Positions 26,494 to 37,416 of a stretch of 64,000 nucleotides of DNA are shown piece by piece. Every line of letters starts with the position of its first letter. Positions within the stretch are counted from its first letter, which is position 1. The notes below the pieces were generated by a model. It worked only from the letters and a program-made list of their open reading frames with translations, did not search any database and was not told the origin of the DNA. Location: the NCBI GenBank assembly GCA_009829735.1, contig CM020618.1:15790846-15854845 (forward strand), given 5' to 3'. Source of the DNA: Pyropia yezoensis. Its lineage: Eukaryota; Rhodophyta; Bangiophyceae; Bangiales; Bangiaceae. The position numbers and the translations under genes are program-made.

Positions 26494-28697
26494 CTCTGAT
26501 TGCCCGGCCCTTGACCAAGCTTACTAGCAAGAAGCTTCCAGCACAACTCCCGGTGTTCGACGAGAAGCAGACAGCAGCCTTCGAAGAGCTCAAGAAGCGC
26601 CTGACCACCACTCCAGTACTGGCGTTACCCAAGCGGGAGGGCCAGTTTGTTCTGGAGACTGATGCCTGTGGCGTCCAGGTGGGGTGCTCACTACTCCAGC
26701 AGCAACCTGATGGGCACTTCCTCCCGATAGGCTACTACAGTCGCGTCTTGACTCCAGCCGAGAAGAACTATTCCACGACCGAGCGCGAGTGCTTGGCGGT
26801 CGTCTGGGCTTGCTTCCTGTTACGTCCATATCTTGAAGGACAAGAGTTCCTCATCCGGACGGACCACGCCAGTCTAAGGTGGCTGCTATGCATGGACAGC
26901 AGTCAAGGAAGGGTCGCCCGGTGGCGCCTACGCCTTTCGGAGTTCAAGTACAAGGTGTGCACCAGAGCAGGGAGGGAGCACCACTGCGCCGACACCATGT
27001 CCAGGCTGGAGACCCCCGCAGCCGATACCGGTCCTATCCCGGAGGAAATACCTTGCTTTATCCTCCCGAATGTCGGACGTGGCTGGCACGCTCCCCTGTA
27101 CGAGACACCTGACGCTCATCAACCGGTAACCATTCACCGGATGCTGGAGGCACAATTGACGGACCCTCAATGCTTGGAGCTTCGCCACCAAATGGACCTG
27201 AACCGGAACAGTCGCTTCTCCGAGTCTACAGACGGACTCCTGGTACGGGTGTCACCCTTCGATGGGGCAACTCAAGTTTACGTACCCCGAAGTCTACGAG
27301 CTGACATCCTACGCCTGGAGCACTCGTCTCCCCAGGCCGGACATCCTGGTATCAATCGGATGTATGCTTCCATGAGACGACATTATTACTGGGAAACCAT
27401 GGCCAGTGACGTCCATAAGTGCCTGGAGGCTTGTATTTCTTGTGCAAGGAACCGGTTGTCCCCGAGGAAGAAGACTTCTAAGCTACGCCTATTCCCTGCG
27501 GCGGAGCCCTTTGCAAGCTTAAGCATGGACATCCTGGGGCCCCTACCTGAAACATCCAGTGGCAACATATACCTGCTCATCATTTGTGACCGGTTCTCCA
27601 AGTTCACTCGAGCAATCCCGCTGAGGACCATCACGGCTCTGGATGTCACGTCAGCCTTCTGCGAGTACTGGATAGCTGCCTATGGCCCTCCAGACTCCGT
27701 CTTAACCGACAACGGTCCCCAGTTTGCATCCCTGTTCTTCCAAGGAGTCTGTGACCTGATGGGCATCAAGAACTTGTACACCACGACGTACCACCCTCAA
27801 ACGAACGGCCAGGTGGAACGATTCAACCGGACCCTAGTGGACATGCTACGGCACTACGTGGAGGAGCACCAAGAAGACTGGGACGAGCTCCTGGCTGTCC
27901 TCACTCTAGCCTACAACTCCCGAGTTCACCGGACAACGGGAGTCGCTCCACTCGACTTTGTCACCCCAAGGCGGCTGACCAACTTCTCCCTGGAAAGAAT
28001 ACCGGATGGTCTCCAGCCTGCACTGAAGTCAGGTCCCAAGGCAAAGGATGAGTTCCTGGAACAACTAAAGCTCCTGCTCCCAAGAGTCAAGGAGTCAATC
28101 TCAAAGACCCAGGAGCGATACAAGCGGGACTATGACAAGGGTGTCCGGGAAAAGAACAAGGAACTGGGTGGTGGCGACTGGGTTTTTGTGGACAACCATA
28201 GCAAGACCCGGGGGAAGCTGGACTCTAAGACGGATGGACCTTATGAGATTCTCAATACGGATGGCTGGACCTTCCTTCTAGACGTGGATGGCTCTCCGTA
28301 CCGGGTGAGCAGCGACCATGTCACCCGAGCTCCACCGCCAAGCCAGCGGGACTTGACCCGGCGCAAGCGGACTGCGATACCCTGGCTATCCCCAGAAGAA
28401 GGCCGGGAGTATGCCTACGTCAAGTTTGTCGACCATGCCTGGAGAGATGGACGCCTGTACCTGCGAGTACGCTGGTTCGGTTTTAACCCGGCAGATGATA
28501 CATGGGAACCCTCAAACCGGCTACCCATCGCGGACGTCTGTGCCTACACGCGACGGAACGGGATTGAGGGCACTCCAATGGCCAGAGCCGGCAAGATTCT
28601 GGAGTCGGACACGGAGGAGGACCAAGAGGACGGGGCCAACCAAGACCCTCGGGACGAGACGAGCTCACCCGCAACGGATGCGGAACAAGAGGATTGA
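26494..28697 (+). pseudogene. pol: A1 pol, 3' part: RNase H, integrase, chromodomain
   Basis: Continues the A1 pol frame interrupted at 5651; the two parts total 1320 codons including the stop, exactly the length of A2 pol. It carries the RNase H motif TDACGVQVG and TDHASLRWL, integrase HHCC (HSSPQAGHPGINRMY ... CISCARNR), MDILGP, TDNGPQF and QVERFN, the GPY/F-type module and a chromodomain. The coding sequence itself is open; it is inactive because the A2 array separates it from the protease and reverse transcriptase. Small differences from A2 (for example YAYVKF for FVYVKF in the chromodomain) show that A1 and A2 are separate family members. Confidence 0.9.
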
Positions 28698-28842
28698 GAA
28701 GAAGGGAACGGGTATATCAAGGAGAACACACAATGCAAGCATGGAGCAATCAAGGAAAACAAGCACCCGCTCGAGCAACCCTTCTCTCCGCCTCTTCCCT
28801 CCTCGCTTCTCCCAAGACCCTCACCCTCCTTGCATCCAACTA
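28698..28842. other. Convergent intergenic spacer between A1 pol and antisense ORF
   Basis: 145 bp between two facing stop codons; polypyrimidine-rich on the plus strand (TTCTCCGCCTCTTCCCTCC). Transcripts from both directions would have to end here or overlap. No clear polyadenylation signal is seen. Confidence 0.5.
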
Positions 28843-30969
28843 CTACTCCCGGCGCGGACGCTGAGCCGCGGGAGTGTCCTCCGGCGTTGCCTCCGCGGTA
28901 CGACGGGAACCGGAGGAAGACGGGATGACGTAGTGCGGTGGACGCGGCGCATCCCGGTATGACGCCATCGGAGTAGTACCAGTAGTTGCCGGTGGCTCCC
29001 GCTCATCCAGATATGTCCGTCGGCGCCGCTGGAAGCCCGTGAAGGTCTCTGACCACTGCTGGGCCAAGCCATGCCGCGTCAAAGTCGCCAGAAGTTCGCC
29101 AACCACCGGGTTGTTTGACATCTGACCGGTGTCCGCGCAAGCAAACACCCGGTCGACCACGTCGTTCAAGACACTGGCGTAAGTGCCCAGCACCAGAGAA
29201 GACCCGACGCCTTCAACCTGCACCGGAAGACGACCCAGCTGGTCTTCAATCATACCGACGTCGTACTGGTCGCATGTTGGACCACCTTGGTTCAGGTACC
29301 AGTCAGGCACCCGGAAGCGGGTAAGGCGCAGAGTCGGCGCCGGAATCTCGAACCGGTCTGAGGATGACACTACCGGACGGTCCACAACGGCCCCCGAGAC
29401 CGGAGTGCCCAACTCCAGCGGAGGCACAGCGCCGCCGGCGTTGGAAGAAGGCGTCCGGGGTAGAGCGGCCGGAGTAGTCGGCGACCGCACGGCCACTCCC
29501 AGACTCGCCGCAGACAAGCGCGGTGCCGGAGGAGCTTGAAGTACCGGCACAGCCGGAACAGGGCGCGGACGCGCCGGTGACGGTTCAGGCGAGGCGACCG
29601 AGGCGACCGGGGCGACAGGGGCAACAAGAGGAAGCGGAGCCGCCGCAGACGCCCGACCGACCGCCGCGGCCCATCCCGACTCCTGCACCGGCGGCCCAAC
29701 TGGCAGAAGATCAAGGGCGGCCGGAGCAGGAAAGCTACCTAGCTGCGGCCACGCCGGAAGCGGCGTCGCCAGCTGCACCTTGGCCGGAGAAGACTGGTAG
29801 ACCACCTGCGCCCAACCGAAGCCATCCCGACGCGGGCGGTTCTGGTCGGCAATCGCGTTCAAGAAGTTCCGGTCATGCACCGGCACCAGACGCCGGAAGT
29901 CGATCATCGCCTGGAAGAGCTCCTTGTACTCCTCGTCCTGGCTGCACAGGAAGTCGACGGTCAACTTGTCGACAATCCAGACCATCAGGAGGTCAGGGAG
30001 AAACCAAAGCCGGTTGGACACCAAGACCTCATGAAGCCAGTGGTTGGCCGCCAAGACTGTCATCTCGGACGTGTACATCATGTACGGGATTGAGTGGAAG
30101 AAGCCCTTGATCGACGCCTGAGTCAAGGCGTCCAAGAAGTACCAGGTGCAAGGGATGCTGGAAGGAGCAAACCCGACCGGGATCTCGACTTCCTGCTGCT
30201 GCGGGATGACCTTGGGGTAGTATGCCGCCCGGTTAGCCTTGTCCAGCTTCCAGAACTCCTGGTGGTTGCAGCTCACAAGGAAGTCACGCTGACGCCCGCG
30301 TCGCTCACCCTGCTCCCGTGCCGGCGACAACTTGGAGTATTTCCGGGTCAAGAAAGGCGGCTCCAGAGCGACCATGCTTGGACGGGGGTCGCAGTTCAAG
30401 CTTCCCGACCCCTTGAGCGCCTCGTCCCAGACCTTGAGCGCCCGGTAGACGTACCCTTCCTCCTCCGGCCACCGGAGAACGGACGCGGACACGCGACGCT
30501 CGGTCAAGGGTAGATCCAGTACCAGTGCGAAGGGGAGATCCTCCAGACGAGCAACCCAAGAGGAACCCGAGAAGCTCTGGGAGCGGTCTTGTGCCAGGCG
30601 CATCTGGTCCGCCGTATGAAGACGTGCCTTGTCCATCTCGGTCAAAACCCCGCGCTGGAGTTCCTTGCGCCAGAGGTCCATGCAATCCTGCTGGCACTGG
30701 GCCGCGCCGGCGTTGCCGACCACCGTGGAGTAACGCCGGGCCGCCAGAGGGTCCTGCCCAAGAAGCATCTCCGGGAGACCCTCCGGGGGGGCCTCGACCG
30801 GGTGCATCGCGGAAGCCGGGGGAACTCGATCCGTCCCCGCCGTGGCGACCGGCGCCGGCACCGACATCCGAGGAACCGGAGGCAGGAGAGGGGCACGACG
30901 ACCCGAGTTCTCCTCCGCAACACTCGCCGCCGGAACCACGGGCCCAGCTTGGATCTCGGAACTGGACAT
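28843..30969 (-). CDS. A1 antisense accessory ORF
   Basis: 708 residues, opposite to A1 gag and pol, intact. It is the same protein as the 705-residue A2b product, with an extra three-residue repeat (Val-Ala-Ser) in the Pro/Ala-rich linker and several substitutions, such as Asp for Gly before RFEIPAPT. The ATG is at 30967-30969, 185 bp from the 3' LTR; the frame is open further upstream into the LTR. Preservation of a full-length frame in three independent family A units, while drifting at single positions and by one in-frame insertion, suggests it is maintained as protein. Role unknown; possibilities include a particle component or an RNA- or protein-binding regulator, none demonstrated. Confidence 0.83.
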   Translation of the reverse strand: MSSSEIQAGPVVPAASVAEENSGRRAPLLPPVPRMSVPAPVATAGTDRVPPASAMHPVEAPPEGLPEMLLGQDPLAARRYSTVVGNAGAAQCQQDCMDLWRKELQRGVLTEMDKARLHTADQMRLAQDRSQSFSGSSWVARLEDLPFALVLDLPLTERRVSASVLRWPEEEGYVYRALKVWDEALKGSGSLNCDPRPSMVALEPPFLTRKYSKLSPAREQGERRGRQRDFLVSCNHQEFWKLDKANRAAYYPKVIPQQQEVEIPVGFAPSSIPCTWYFLDALTQASIKGFFHSIPYMMYTSEMTVLAANHWLHEVLVSNRLWFLPDLLMVWIVDKLTVDFLCSQDEEYKELFQAMIDFRRLVPVHDRNFLNAIADQNRPRRDGFGWAQVVYQSSPAKVQLATPLPAWPQLGSFPAPAALDLLPVGPPVQESGWAAAVGRASAAAPLPLVAPVAPVASVASPEPSPARPRPVPAVPVLQAPPAPRLSAASLGVAVRSPTTPAALPRTPSSNAGGAVPPLELGTPVSGAVVDRPVVSSSDRFEIPAPTLRLTRFRVPDWYLNQGGPTCDQYDVGMIEDQLGRLPVQVEGVGSSLVLGTYASVLNDVVDRVFACADTGQMSNNPVVGELLATLTRHGLAQQWSETFTGFQRRRRTYLDEREPPATTGTTPMASYRDAPRPPHYVIPSSSGSRRTAEATPEDTPAAQRPRRE

Positions 30970-31137
30970 ACCGTCCAGACTCCGGGGAACGAGAGGGCCA
31001 AGGTGAAGGAGCGGAGGGGGGGGGGCAGAATCGGGGCAGGTGATTGTGACCGGGGTGAAGACGCTCGACCTCGGCACCGGTGTGGACGTGCTCGAGGCTG
31101 TGCACGGTGGCACCTGGTTCGGCCCGAGGACGTGCCG

Positions 31138-31154
31138 GACTAGGGAGGGAGCTA
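31138..31154 (+). other. Polypurine tract of A1
   Basis: GACTAGGGAGGGAGCTA directly before the 3' LTR; the expected primer site for plus-strand DNA synthesis. The same tract lies beside the A2 3' LTRs. Confidence 0.75.
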
Positions 31155-31726
31155 TGTAGCATCCCTGGCCCCGACTTGGCGCCGACCCGGGACTGCAACC
31201 AGAGGGCACCAGGTGCCAGAACACGCCCGCCGTGTGGCGATGGTTGGCGGCCGTGGCCCGTGCCCGGCACTGGGATGCGGTGGACTACGCTATCCACACG
31301 CGAGAGAGGGATTTCTGATGTGTTTTTGCATATTTGTGAGGGACTTGATTTGAGAGAATTTGAGTGTGAGATTAGTGAGTGGGAATAGAATTAGTAGTGA
31401 TAGTGGCCCCCGACCTGACGAGGTTAGACTCGGGTCGGGGCCACTCGGGGTTATGGGGGGGCTACCGGGCCAACGTGCCGGGGTTCCCCCAGATGCACGT
31501 TAAGAGGGACAGCGAGGCGCCCTCGGCCCGCGCCCTCAGGGAAAAAGACAACTGCGCGTTTGCTTTCCTCTTCCCCGTGTGCACTACCGTGCGTATCTGT
31601 TTGCTCTGCGAGCAGGCACGTGAGGCAACAGGCATACCATTCTCGTAGTTCCCCTTTCTGCGTTACCTGTCCCTTTCCCCCGAGGGATATTGACACGTGT
31701 CTGAGAGGATCGAGTTTTATACCACA
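31155..31726 (+). repeat. LTR of A1 (3')
   Basis: 572 bp; one difference from the 5' LTR noted by eye. Confidence 0.93.
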
Positions 31727-31731
31727 AGCAG
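31727..31731 (+). repeat. Target site duplication of A1, right copy
   Basis: AGCAG; B1 gag resumes immediately afterwards. Confidence 0.9.
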
Positions 31732-33544
31732 GACTGGAAGTACGGGCGGGCAACAGGCCACCCCGACTCAGTCGGGAGTTCACTCGGGTGACACTTCTGA
31801 TGTGGGTGGGCCGAAGTCTGGCCACCGTGTGGTATACTCAACGGGAACGTCCCAAGGGGTGAGGACTGTCCCCGCGGGTTCCACTCGGGTTGGAGCCAAC
31901 TTTGGCTTGGAGTCGTCGCCAACTAGGCTTTCGGAGGACGGTGGACCTCCGTTGGTCGGCGATGGGCTCGCGCCCATGCCCCCGGTTGAGACCCCTGAGG
32001 AACGTGGTTACCCCTCAGGTGGACTCCCGGAGGCGGACCGAGACTCAACTGGAGTCGTCAATCCACTCCTCGCGGAAACTGTCCGTCGGGAGGCGACCAA
32101 TGTGTCGCGGCAGACTTTGCCGGACCTGGTGGTCACGATGACGAATACTATTCTGAATCAGATTGTGGCGAGTTTGCCAGATGGCCTTAATGTCCAAACC
32201 GGATTGGGGCTTTCGAGCCCGCAGGCGCAGGGGGAATCCCCCCTTACGCCTATCTCTGGTCGCCCCGAACTGGGGGCGACACCTGTGACTCCCAACGAGG
32301 GAGCCACACCATACTCGGTGGGGCGTACGCCCTTCACGGGGGAGTTCCCCCCGGAAACGCCGGCGGCTACACCAAGCGCGCCGCGCCGGACTACAGGCAC
32401 TGAGAGTGAACTTACCCCAGTGCCACAGCGGCTGTTCCCTCAACGTGAGGTGCCGCCCAAGATCCAGGTAGCCAACCCGGTCTACCAGAGGATCTTTGAC
32501 TGTGAGACCTACGCCCTCCACAACAAGTCGGTGGCGTATGGTCCTGACCAGGCCCGAGCCATGGGCCGTGCCAAGAAGAATGCACTTCATTCTTTTGGGC
32601 ACAAAGCGGAGTGGGACGGAACTCCCCCCCTCCGTGTCTTTGAGTTCCTACGTCGTTTCACAAAAGCCTGTGACGACAATGCCATAAGTGAAGGCATGGC
32701 TTTTTACATGCTACAGGAGTTTACGAAGGGCGACCTACGGACAGAACTTATGTCCGTCATGCCCAGCTCCTCAAGTGGAGGCGCTGGGGAGGTGACGTCC
32801 TATTTGGAGCTCGTCAACTGGTTGTTGAGAGCCATGGTTGATGAGGCAGCGTTGGCTTCTCAAGTCGAGGAGTTTACGCAAGCCCATCAGGAAGAGGCGG
32901 AGGACGAGTTGTCCTTTGCGGAGCGAGTCCGTAAGCTCAACAATCTTTGTGGGTTTCTTCATCCACAAGCTGTGGTGAAGAGTCGGTTTGTGGAGGGACT
33001 CCATTGGTCAGTCCGGATGGAGACCCGGGAGCATAACACTGCCCGGGCGACCCTGGCCGAGTTGGCCAGGTTCGCCTATCGCAGAGGCGAGGCCTACCGC
33101 AAGTTGCGGGAGGAACAACGCCAGGAGCGTCAGGCCGAGTTGGCCAAGGAACGGGAGGAGGCGCGCCAGGCCAGAGAGTTGAGAGAGGCACGCCGAATCC
33201 GCAAGGAGAGGGTGGTAGCTGCCGTGGGAACTTCCCAGGGTATCCCTTCGTCTTCCCCAGTTGGGAAGACCCCTCCCGGAACGGACCATCGGTGTTGGAA
33301 CTGCAACTCCGATGGTCACTGGGCATATGATTGCCCCAAGTTGAGTACACGCATCCAACAACTTGTTAGGAATGCGAGTAAAAAGTCGGCTACGAGCGAA
33401 GTACGTTCACGCCGCGAGGGTGGGTCTCGACCGGTCGTTGCGGTCGCCACACCCTCGGCGGAGGAGGCGGACACGTCGTCCTCGGACTCGTCGTCTTCCT
33501 CCCCGCCCTCAGATTCGGACGCCAAGTCGGCGGGAAACGAATGA
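31732..33544 (+). pseudogene. gag: B1 gag, 3' part
   Basis: Continues the gag frame begun at 1092. A long Thr/Pro/Gly-rich region precedes a capsid-like region (from about 32625: PPLRVFEFLRRFTKACDDNA, then LVNWLLRAMVDEAALASQVE), recognisably similar to family A gag. A charged Glu/Arg-rich helix follows (EEARQARELREARRIRKERV, about 33150-33215). A zinc knuckle CWNCNSDGHWAYDC and a Ser/Asp-rich tail complete it. The stop TGA at 33542-33544 overlaps the ATG of pol (33541) in the form AATGA, right after the frameshift heptamer. Inactive only because A1 separates its start. Confidence 0.9.
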
Positions 33545-33583
33545 CCGTTGAGGCTGGTCGTCCGAAGCTCACAACGGCAGCCT
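33532..33583 (+). promoter_or_regulatory. -1 frameshift signal of B1
   Basis: In gag register: G GGA AAC GAA TGA, heptamer 33532-33538, with pol in the -1 frame. After a 6-nt spacer, CCGTTG (33545-33550) can pair with CAACGG (33572-33577) and AGGCTG (33551-33556) with CAGCCT (33578-33583), interleaved. The two stems cannot both form fully without linkers, so either alternating hairpins or a compact pseudoknot-like fold is possible. Because pol also has an ATG overlapping the gag stop, reinitiation is an alternative to frameshifting. Confidence 0.72.
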
Positions 33584-36500
33584 CGGCCAAGTGGGCCAGG
33601 AGGACGAACCAACCGTGCCGGATACTGCGGCGACCTAAGGGAGTCCGCCCACCTCGGGTAGGACTCCCCAAGAACGTAAACCCACGTCGGGTCATCGCGG
33701 TGCTGACGGGTGAGAACTTCCAGGTGGCTGGACGGGTGCAACTTGCCCCCGGCCGTGCATACTGTACCCGTATCGTACTTGATACCGGGTCAGGAGCCTC
33801 CTTGATACGCAAGTCGCTATTACCAAAGGAGGTGAAGCTCCAACGCTGGAGGTCCAAAGCTGACCATATGATTGACATCAATGGTGGGGTACTTCCCATC
33901 GTTGGTGCCGTGACCCTACCAACTAGGTTGGGGACCCATGAGGTCGACGTGACCTATGGCGTAGTTGAGAATATATCGGTACCCCTGCTTCTGGGTACCC
34001 CTTATGTTGTTACACAAGTGCCTTTGATTTGTGGCCCTGAGTACTGGGTCAAGTTGATGAATGGGGAGACTATCCCCATCCTTGGTAAGGGAAAGTCTGT
34101 GGCTCCTGTGACAGTCTCACAGTCGAAGCCTGTTTGCTCTGTGAGGGAAGGGTTTACTGCTACCCTGCGTCTAGCCCGTAAAGTCACGTTGCCCCCCAAC
34201 TCGGTGGCGCACGTTGATGTTGTAACTGATTTTACGGGGAACGGGTTGGTGCACCCTCACCCCCGTCTTGCTCGCAAGCACCAAGTGCATGTTGCCCTTG
34301 GCACGATGGACTCCAAAGCCGGAGTCCCGTGGAGGATCCAGGTGATGAACCTGAGCCCGACGCCCAAGTACTTCAAGTCGGGAGCCAAGTTCGGCTATAT
34401 CGACCAACACGAGGGACCGGTAGTAGCGGTCACCCTCAACGCGGGCGCAAGTAGCGACCCGAAGTCCGGAAAGGAGAAGCATCAAGCCAAGTCGGCCGCC
34501 TCTCCTCGACCCCATGTGAACATGGAGGGTGTCCCCCCCAGGTTGAGGGTTCAAGTTGAACGCCTCTTGGACCAATATCACAAGTTGTGGGATGGTCAAT
34601 TGGGACTCATGAGAGCCACCCAACACCGGATCGAGTTGAAGCCCGGTGCACCCCCTATACGCCAACAACCGTATAGGGGAGGACCTCGTTCAAGGGCCCT
34701 CGTTAAGGAGCAAGTTGCTCGCATGGAGGCCCTCGATGTGATCGGGGCCAGCAACGCCGAGTGGGCGAGTCCGGTGGTTATCGTCCCCAAAGTTGATGGG
34801 ACCCCCCGGTTTTGTATCGACTACCGTAAGCTCAACGAGAGCACGGTGAAGGACAGTTATCCCCTACCTAGGATGGATGACTGTCTGGACTCTCTGGGGG
34901 AGGCAAACGTGTTCTCTACCCTGGACTGTAACGCGGGGTACTGGCAAATTCCCATTGCCCCGGAGGACAGGCATAAAACTACCTTTACCTGTCACTGTGG
35001 TGCCTACCAGTGCAAGCGTCTACCGTTTGGTCTGTGTAACGCGCCGGCAACTTTCCAGCGCGCTATGGACATGATTCTGGCCGGAGTACGGTGGCAGATC
35101 TGTCTTGTGTACCTAGACGATATCATTGTGTTCTCCCGAAGTCCGGAGGAACACATTGGCCATCTTGGCCAGGTGTTCAAGCTACTTGCTGACGCCGGTG
35201 TGTCACTGAAGGCGAGTAAGTGCCACCTCTTTACTCAAGAGGTGGAGTACTTGGGACATGTTGTCCATCCGGGGCGTCTCAGTGTTAACGAGAAGAACTT
35301 GAGGGCCATTCGTAAGGCTCAGTACCCCCGGACCCAGACCCAGATGAGGAGCTTCCTCGGGATGTGTAACGTGTACCGACGTTTCACCAAGGGCTTCGCC
35401 AAGGTGGCGAAGCCGTTGAATGAGCTAGTGAGCTCAACGCTACCGAAGAACCTGCCTCCCCCAAGTCGGGTGGAGCAGGAATCCTTTGAGACTCTTCGGG
35501 ACCTTCTGCTGAAGCCCCCTATCCTGGCTATTCCCAGGTTGGGAGGCCACTACATCCTAGATGTGGACGCTAGCTACGACCAACTTGGTTGTGTGTTGCT
35601 TCAGCGGGAGCCGGACAAGGAGTACTTGCCGGTGGGATACTTCAGCAAGGGGCAGAACTCGGCCGAGAAGAACTACGGAGTCACCGAGTTGGAAGGACTC
35701 GCAGTGGTGTGGGCGGTGACGTCACTTCGTCACTACCTAGAGGGTGAGAAGTTCCTCATCCGCTGTGACCACCGCGCGTTGCAGTTCATTTTTAAGACGG
35801 ACTGTACGAATACTCGTCTCAACCGGTGGAGGGTGCGACTGGCACCCTTCAACTTTGATATTGAGTACCGACCTGGCAGGCAACATGCCCTTGCCGACGG
35901 CCTCTCTCGGGTACCAACCGAGGGGCTGGATACTAACCCAGTCGATGAGGACATCCCCATCGTGGGGGTAGTCACGCGCTCGGGTCAGGTGTTGAACCCC
36001 GAGGCGCCAGGGAACAAGAAGTACTTGCCCCTGTCCCTGGACGAGGTGGTGAAGGCCCAGGCCGAGAATCCCTTCTGCAAGTCGCAGAGGGATACACTGG
36101 ATACAGTGGCGGAGACGCGTTTCTTTCTGGGAGACGATGGCCTTCTCATGAGGAGGGGCGTATTCCAGGGGACCGAACAACTTGTCGTCCCCGCATCCCT
36201 CAAGGACAGTATCCTTGAGAGGGAGCATAACGCTCCGACGGGTGGACACCTGGGGTCTAGTAAACTGTACCAGACCCTGGGGACCAGGTACTACTGGCCG
36301 TCCATGGTGGTGGACATCTACAGTTGGGTGGCTGCCTGCACAAGTTGTGCACAGAACCGTCTGATGGAACGGCGGCCTACTACGGCTATGCTATTGTTCC
36401 CGGCCAAGGAGCCCTTTGCCGCGTTGGCGATGGACATCCTTGGGCCACTGCCAGTGACCGAGGAGGGCAACCAGTACCTCCTGGTTATCTGTGACCGCTT

Positions 36501-37416
36501 CACGAAACTTACGCGAGCGATCCCACTGGCAGAGATCACGGCCATGTCGGTCGTGTCAGCCTTTCTAGATCACTGGGTTGCCGCGTATGGCATTCCGGAT
36601 AGTACACTATCGGACAATGGACCGCAATTTGCGTCTGTACTGTTTCAGGGAGTGCTGGATATGTTGGGATTTAAGGCAAACTATGCCACCCCCTACCACC
36701 CACAAACCAATGGGCAGGTGGAGCGCTTCAACAAAACTACTGTTAGGCAGCTGCGCCACTATGTGAGTGAGCACGTGAAAACGTGGGACCAATACATTTC
36801 TATTCTTACCACTGCCTACAATTCGCAGGTTCACTCATCTACCGGGAAAGTACCCCTCGCTTTTGTGACCCCCCTTCGCGTGCGGTCTATTGCCGTGCCG
36901 CGGCCGCTCCCAACTAGGGAGGATGGCGGCGCTACGCCTACTCCCACTGAGAGTAAGGCGGAGTTCGCTGTTAGGCTTGAAACCCTCATCCCTAAAGTCA
37001 GGGCTGAGATGGACAAAGCACAAAAGCGCTACAAGCGTACCTTTGACAAAAAGGTGCGCAATGCTAAGCATGTCCCCGAGCAGGGTGACTGGGTGCTGGT
37101 ACACTCACACACCCCAACTGGGGGTAAGTTGGTATTCCAGACGAAGGGGCCGTACCAGGTCCTTCGTACTGATGGGCGGCGCTTCACCATCGAAGGTGAC
37201 GATGGGGTCCGCACAGTCATTGGACAGGACGTGGTCAAAGTTGCACCACCGCCTGCAGGCGACCCAGCTTGGGCGCGTGCTTTGGAAGCGTGGCGCCTCC
37301 CCTCACTTCCTGCGGCCAAACAGGGCCCGCAGGAGTACGTGTTCGATAAGTTCATCGACCACGGCTGGGATGAAGACACTGACCGCCTCATGTTGAGGGT
37401 GCGTTGGTTCGGCTAG
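33541..37416 (+). CDS. pol: B1 pol polyprotein, chromodomain truncated by TAG
   Basis: 1291 codons from the ATG overlapping the gag stop. Protease DTGSG (about 81), reverse transcriptase (FCIDYRKLNE; YLDD about 522), RNase H (DVDASYDQLGC about 675), integrase zinc finger (about 895-938), integrase core (MDILGP about 962, SDNGPQF about 1022, QVERFN about 1058), GPY/F-type module (KGPYQVL about 1202), and the first part of a chromodomain (KFIDHGWDEDTDRLMLRVRW). TAG at 37414-37416 stands where the B2 copy has a Tyr codon (TAC to TAG). The frame then continues 35 codons, including DDTWEY, to a TGA at 37522-37524. The chromodomain therefore lacks its last strand and C-terminal helix. Integration targeting could be affected; catalytic domains are not. 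Confidence 0.9.
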   Translation: MTVEAGRPKLTTAASAKWARRTNQPCRILRRPKGVRPPRVGLPKNVNPRRVIAVLTGENFQVAGRVQLAPGRAYCTRIVLDTGSGASLIRKSLLPKEVKLQRWRSKADHMIDINGGVLPIVGAVTLPTRLGTHEVDVTYGVVENISVPLLLGTPYVVTQVPLICGPEYWVKLMNGETIPILGKGKSVAPVTVSQSKPVCSVREGFTATLRLARKVTLPPNSVAHVDVVTDFTGNGLVHPHPRLARKHQVHVALGTMDSKAGVPWRIQVMNLSPTPKYFKSGAKFGYIDQHEGPVVAVTLNAGASSDPKSGKEKHQAKSAASPRPHVNMEGVPPRLRVQVERLLDQYHKLWDGQLGLMRATQHRIELKPGAPPIRQQPYRGGPRSRALVKEQVARMEALDVIGASNAEWASPVVIVPKVDGTPRFCIDYRKLNESTVKDSYPLPRMDDCLDSLGEANVFSTLDCNAGYWQIPIAPEDRHKTTFTCHCGAYQCKRLPFGLCNAPATFQRAMDMILAGVRWQICLVYLDDIIVFSRSPEEHIGHLGQVFKLLADAGVSLKASKCHLFTQEVEYLGHVVHPGRLSVNEKNLRAIRKAQYPRTQTQMRSFLGMCNVYRRFTKGFAKVAKPLNELVSSTLPKNLPPPSRVEQESFETLRDLLLKPPILAIPRLGGHYILDVDASYDQLGCVLLQREPDKEYLPVGYFSKGQNSAEKNYGVTELEGLAVVWAVTSLRHYLEGEKFLIRCDHRALQFIFKTDCTNTRLNRWRVRLAPFNFDIEYRPGRQHALADGLSRVPTEGLDTNPVDEDIPIVGVVTRSGQVLNPEAPGNKKYLPLSLDEVVKAQAENPFCKSQRDTLDTVAETRFFLGDDGLLMRRGVFQGTEQLVVPASLKDSILEREHNAPTGGHLGSSKLYQTLGTRYYWPSMVVDIYSWVAACTSCAQNRLMERRPTTAMLLFPAKEPFAALAMDILGPLPVTEEGNQYLLVICDRFTKLTRAIPLAEITAMSVVSAFLDHWVAAYGIPDSTLSDNGPQFASVLFQGVLDMLGFKANYATPYHPQTNGQVERFNKTTVRQLRHYVSEHVKTWDQYISILTTAYNSQVHSSTGKVPLAFVTPLRVRSIAVPRPLPTREDGGATPTPTESKAEFAVRLETLIPKVRAEMDKAQKRYKRTFDKKVRNAKHVPEQGDWVLVHSHTPTGGKLVFQTKGPYQVLRTDGRRFTIEGDDGVRTVIGQDVVKVAPPPAGDPAWARALEAWRLPSLPAAKQGPQEYVFDKFIDHGWDEDTDRLMLRVRWFG

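Larger units (their letters stand above)
1226..31726 (+). mobile_element. Ty3/gypsy chromovirus-like element A1 (family A), split by A2
   Basis: LTRs at 1226-1797 and 31155-31726 (572 bp each) flank gag 2007-3767, pol 3896-5651 plus 26494-28697 and an antisense ORF 28843-30969. The 5-bp duplication AGCAG shows it inserted into the gag of B1. Its pol was later split by the minus-strand A2 array (5652-26488 plus one CTACG duplication). Without A2 the element is 9659 bp. By eye the two LTRs differ at one base (a G/A change in the first 100 bp), so the insertion is very young. Apart from the A2 insertion all its reading frames are open, so A1 was probably functional when it landed. Confidence 0.92.

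Noticed and set aside
31780-33741. Minus-strand frames across B1 gag
   Set aside because: Shadows of the gag coding strand; unlike the accessory ORFs they have no counterpart in family A.
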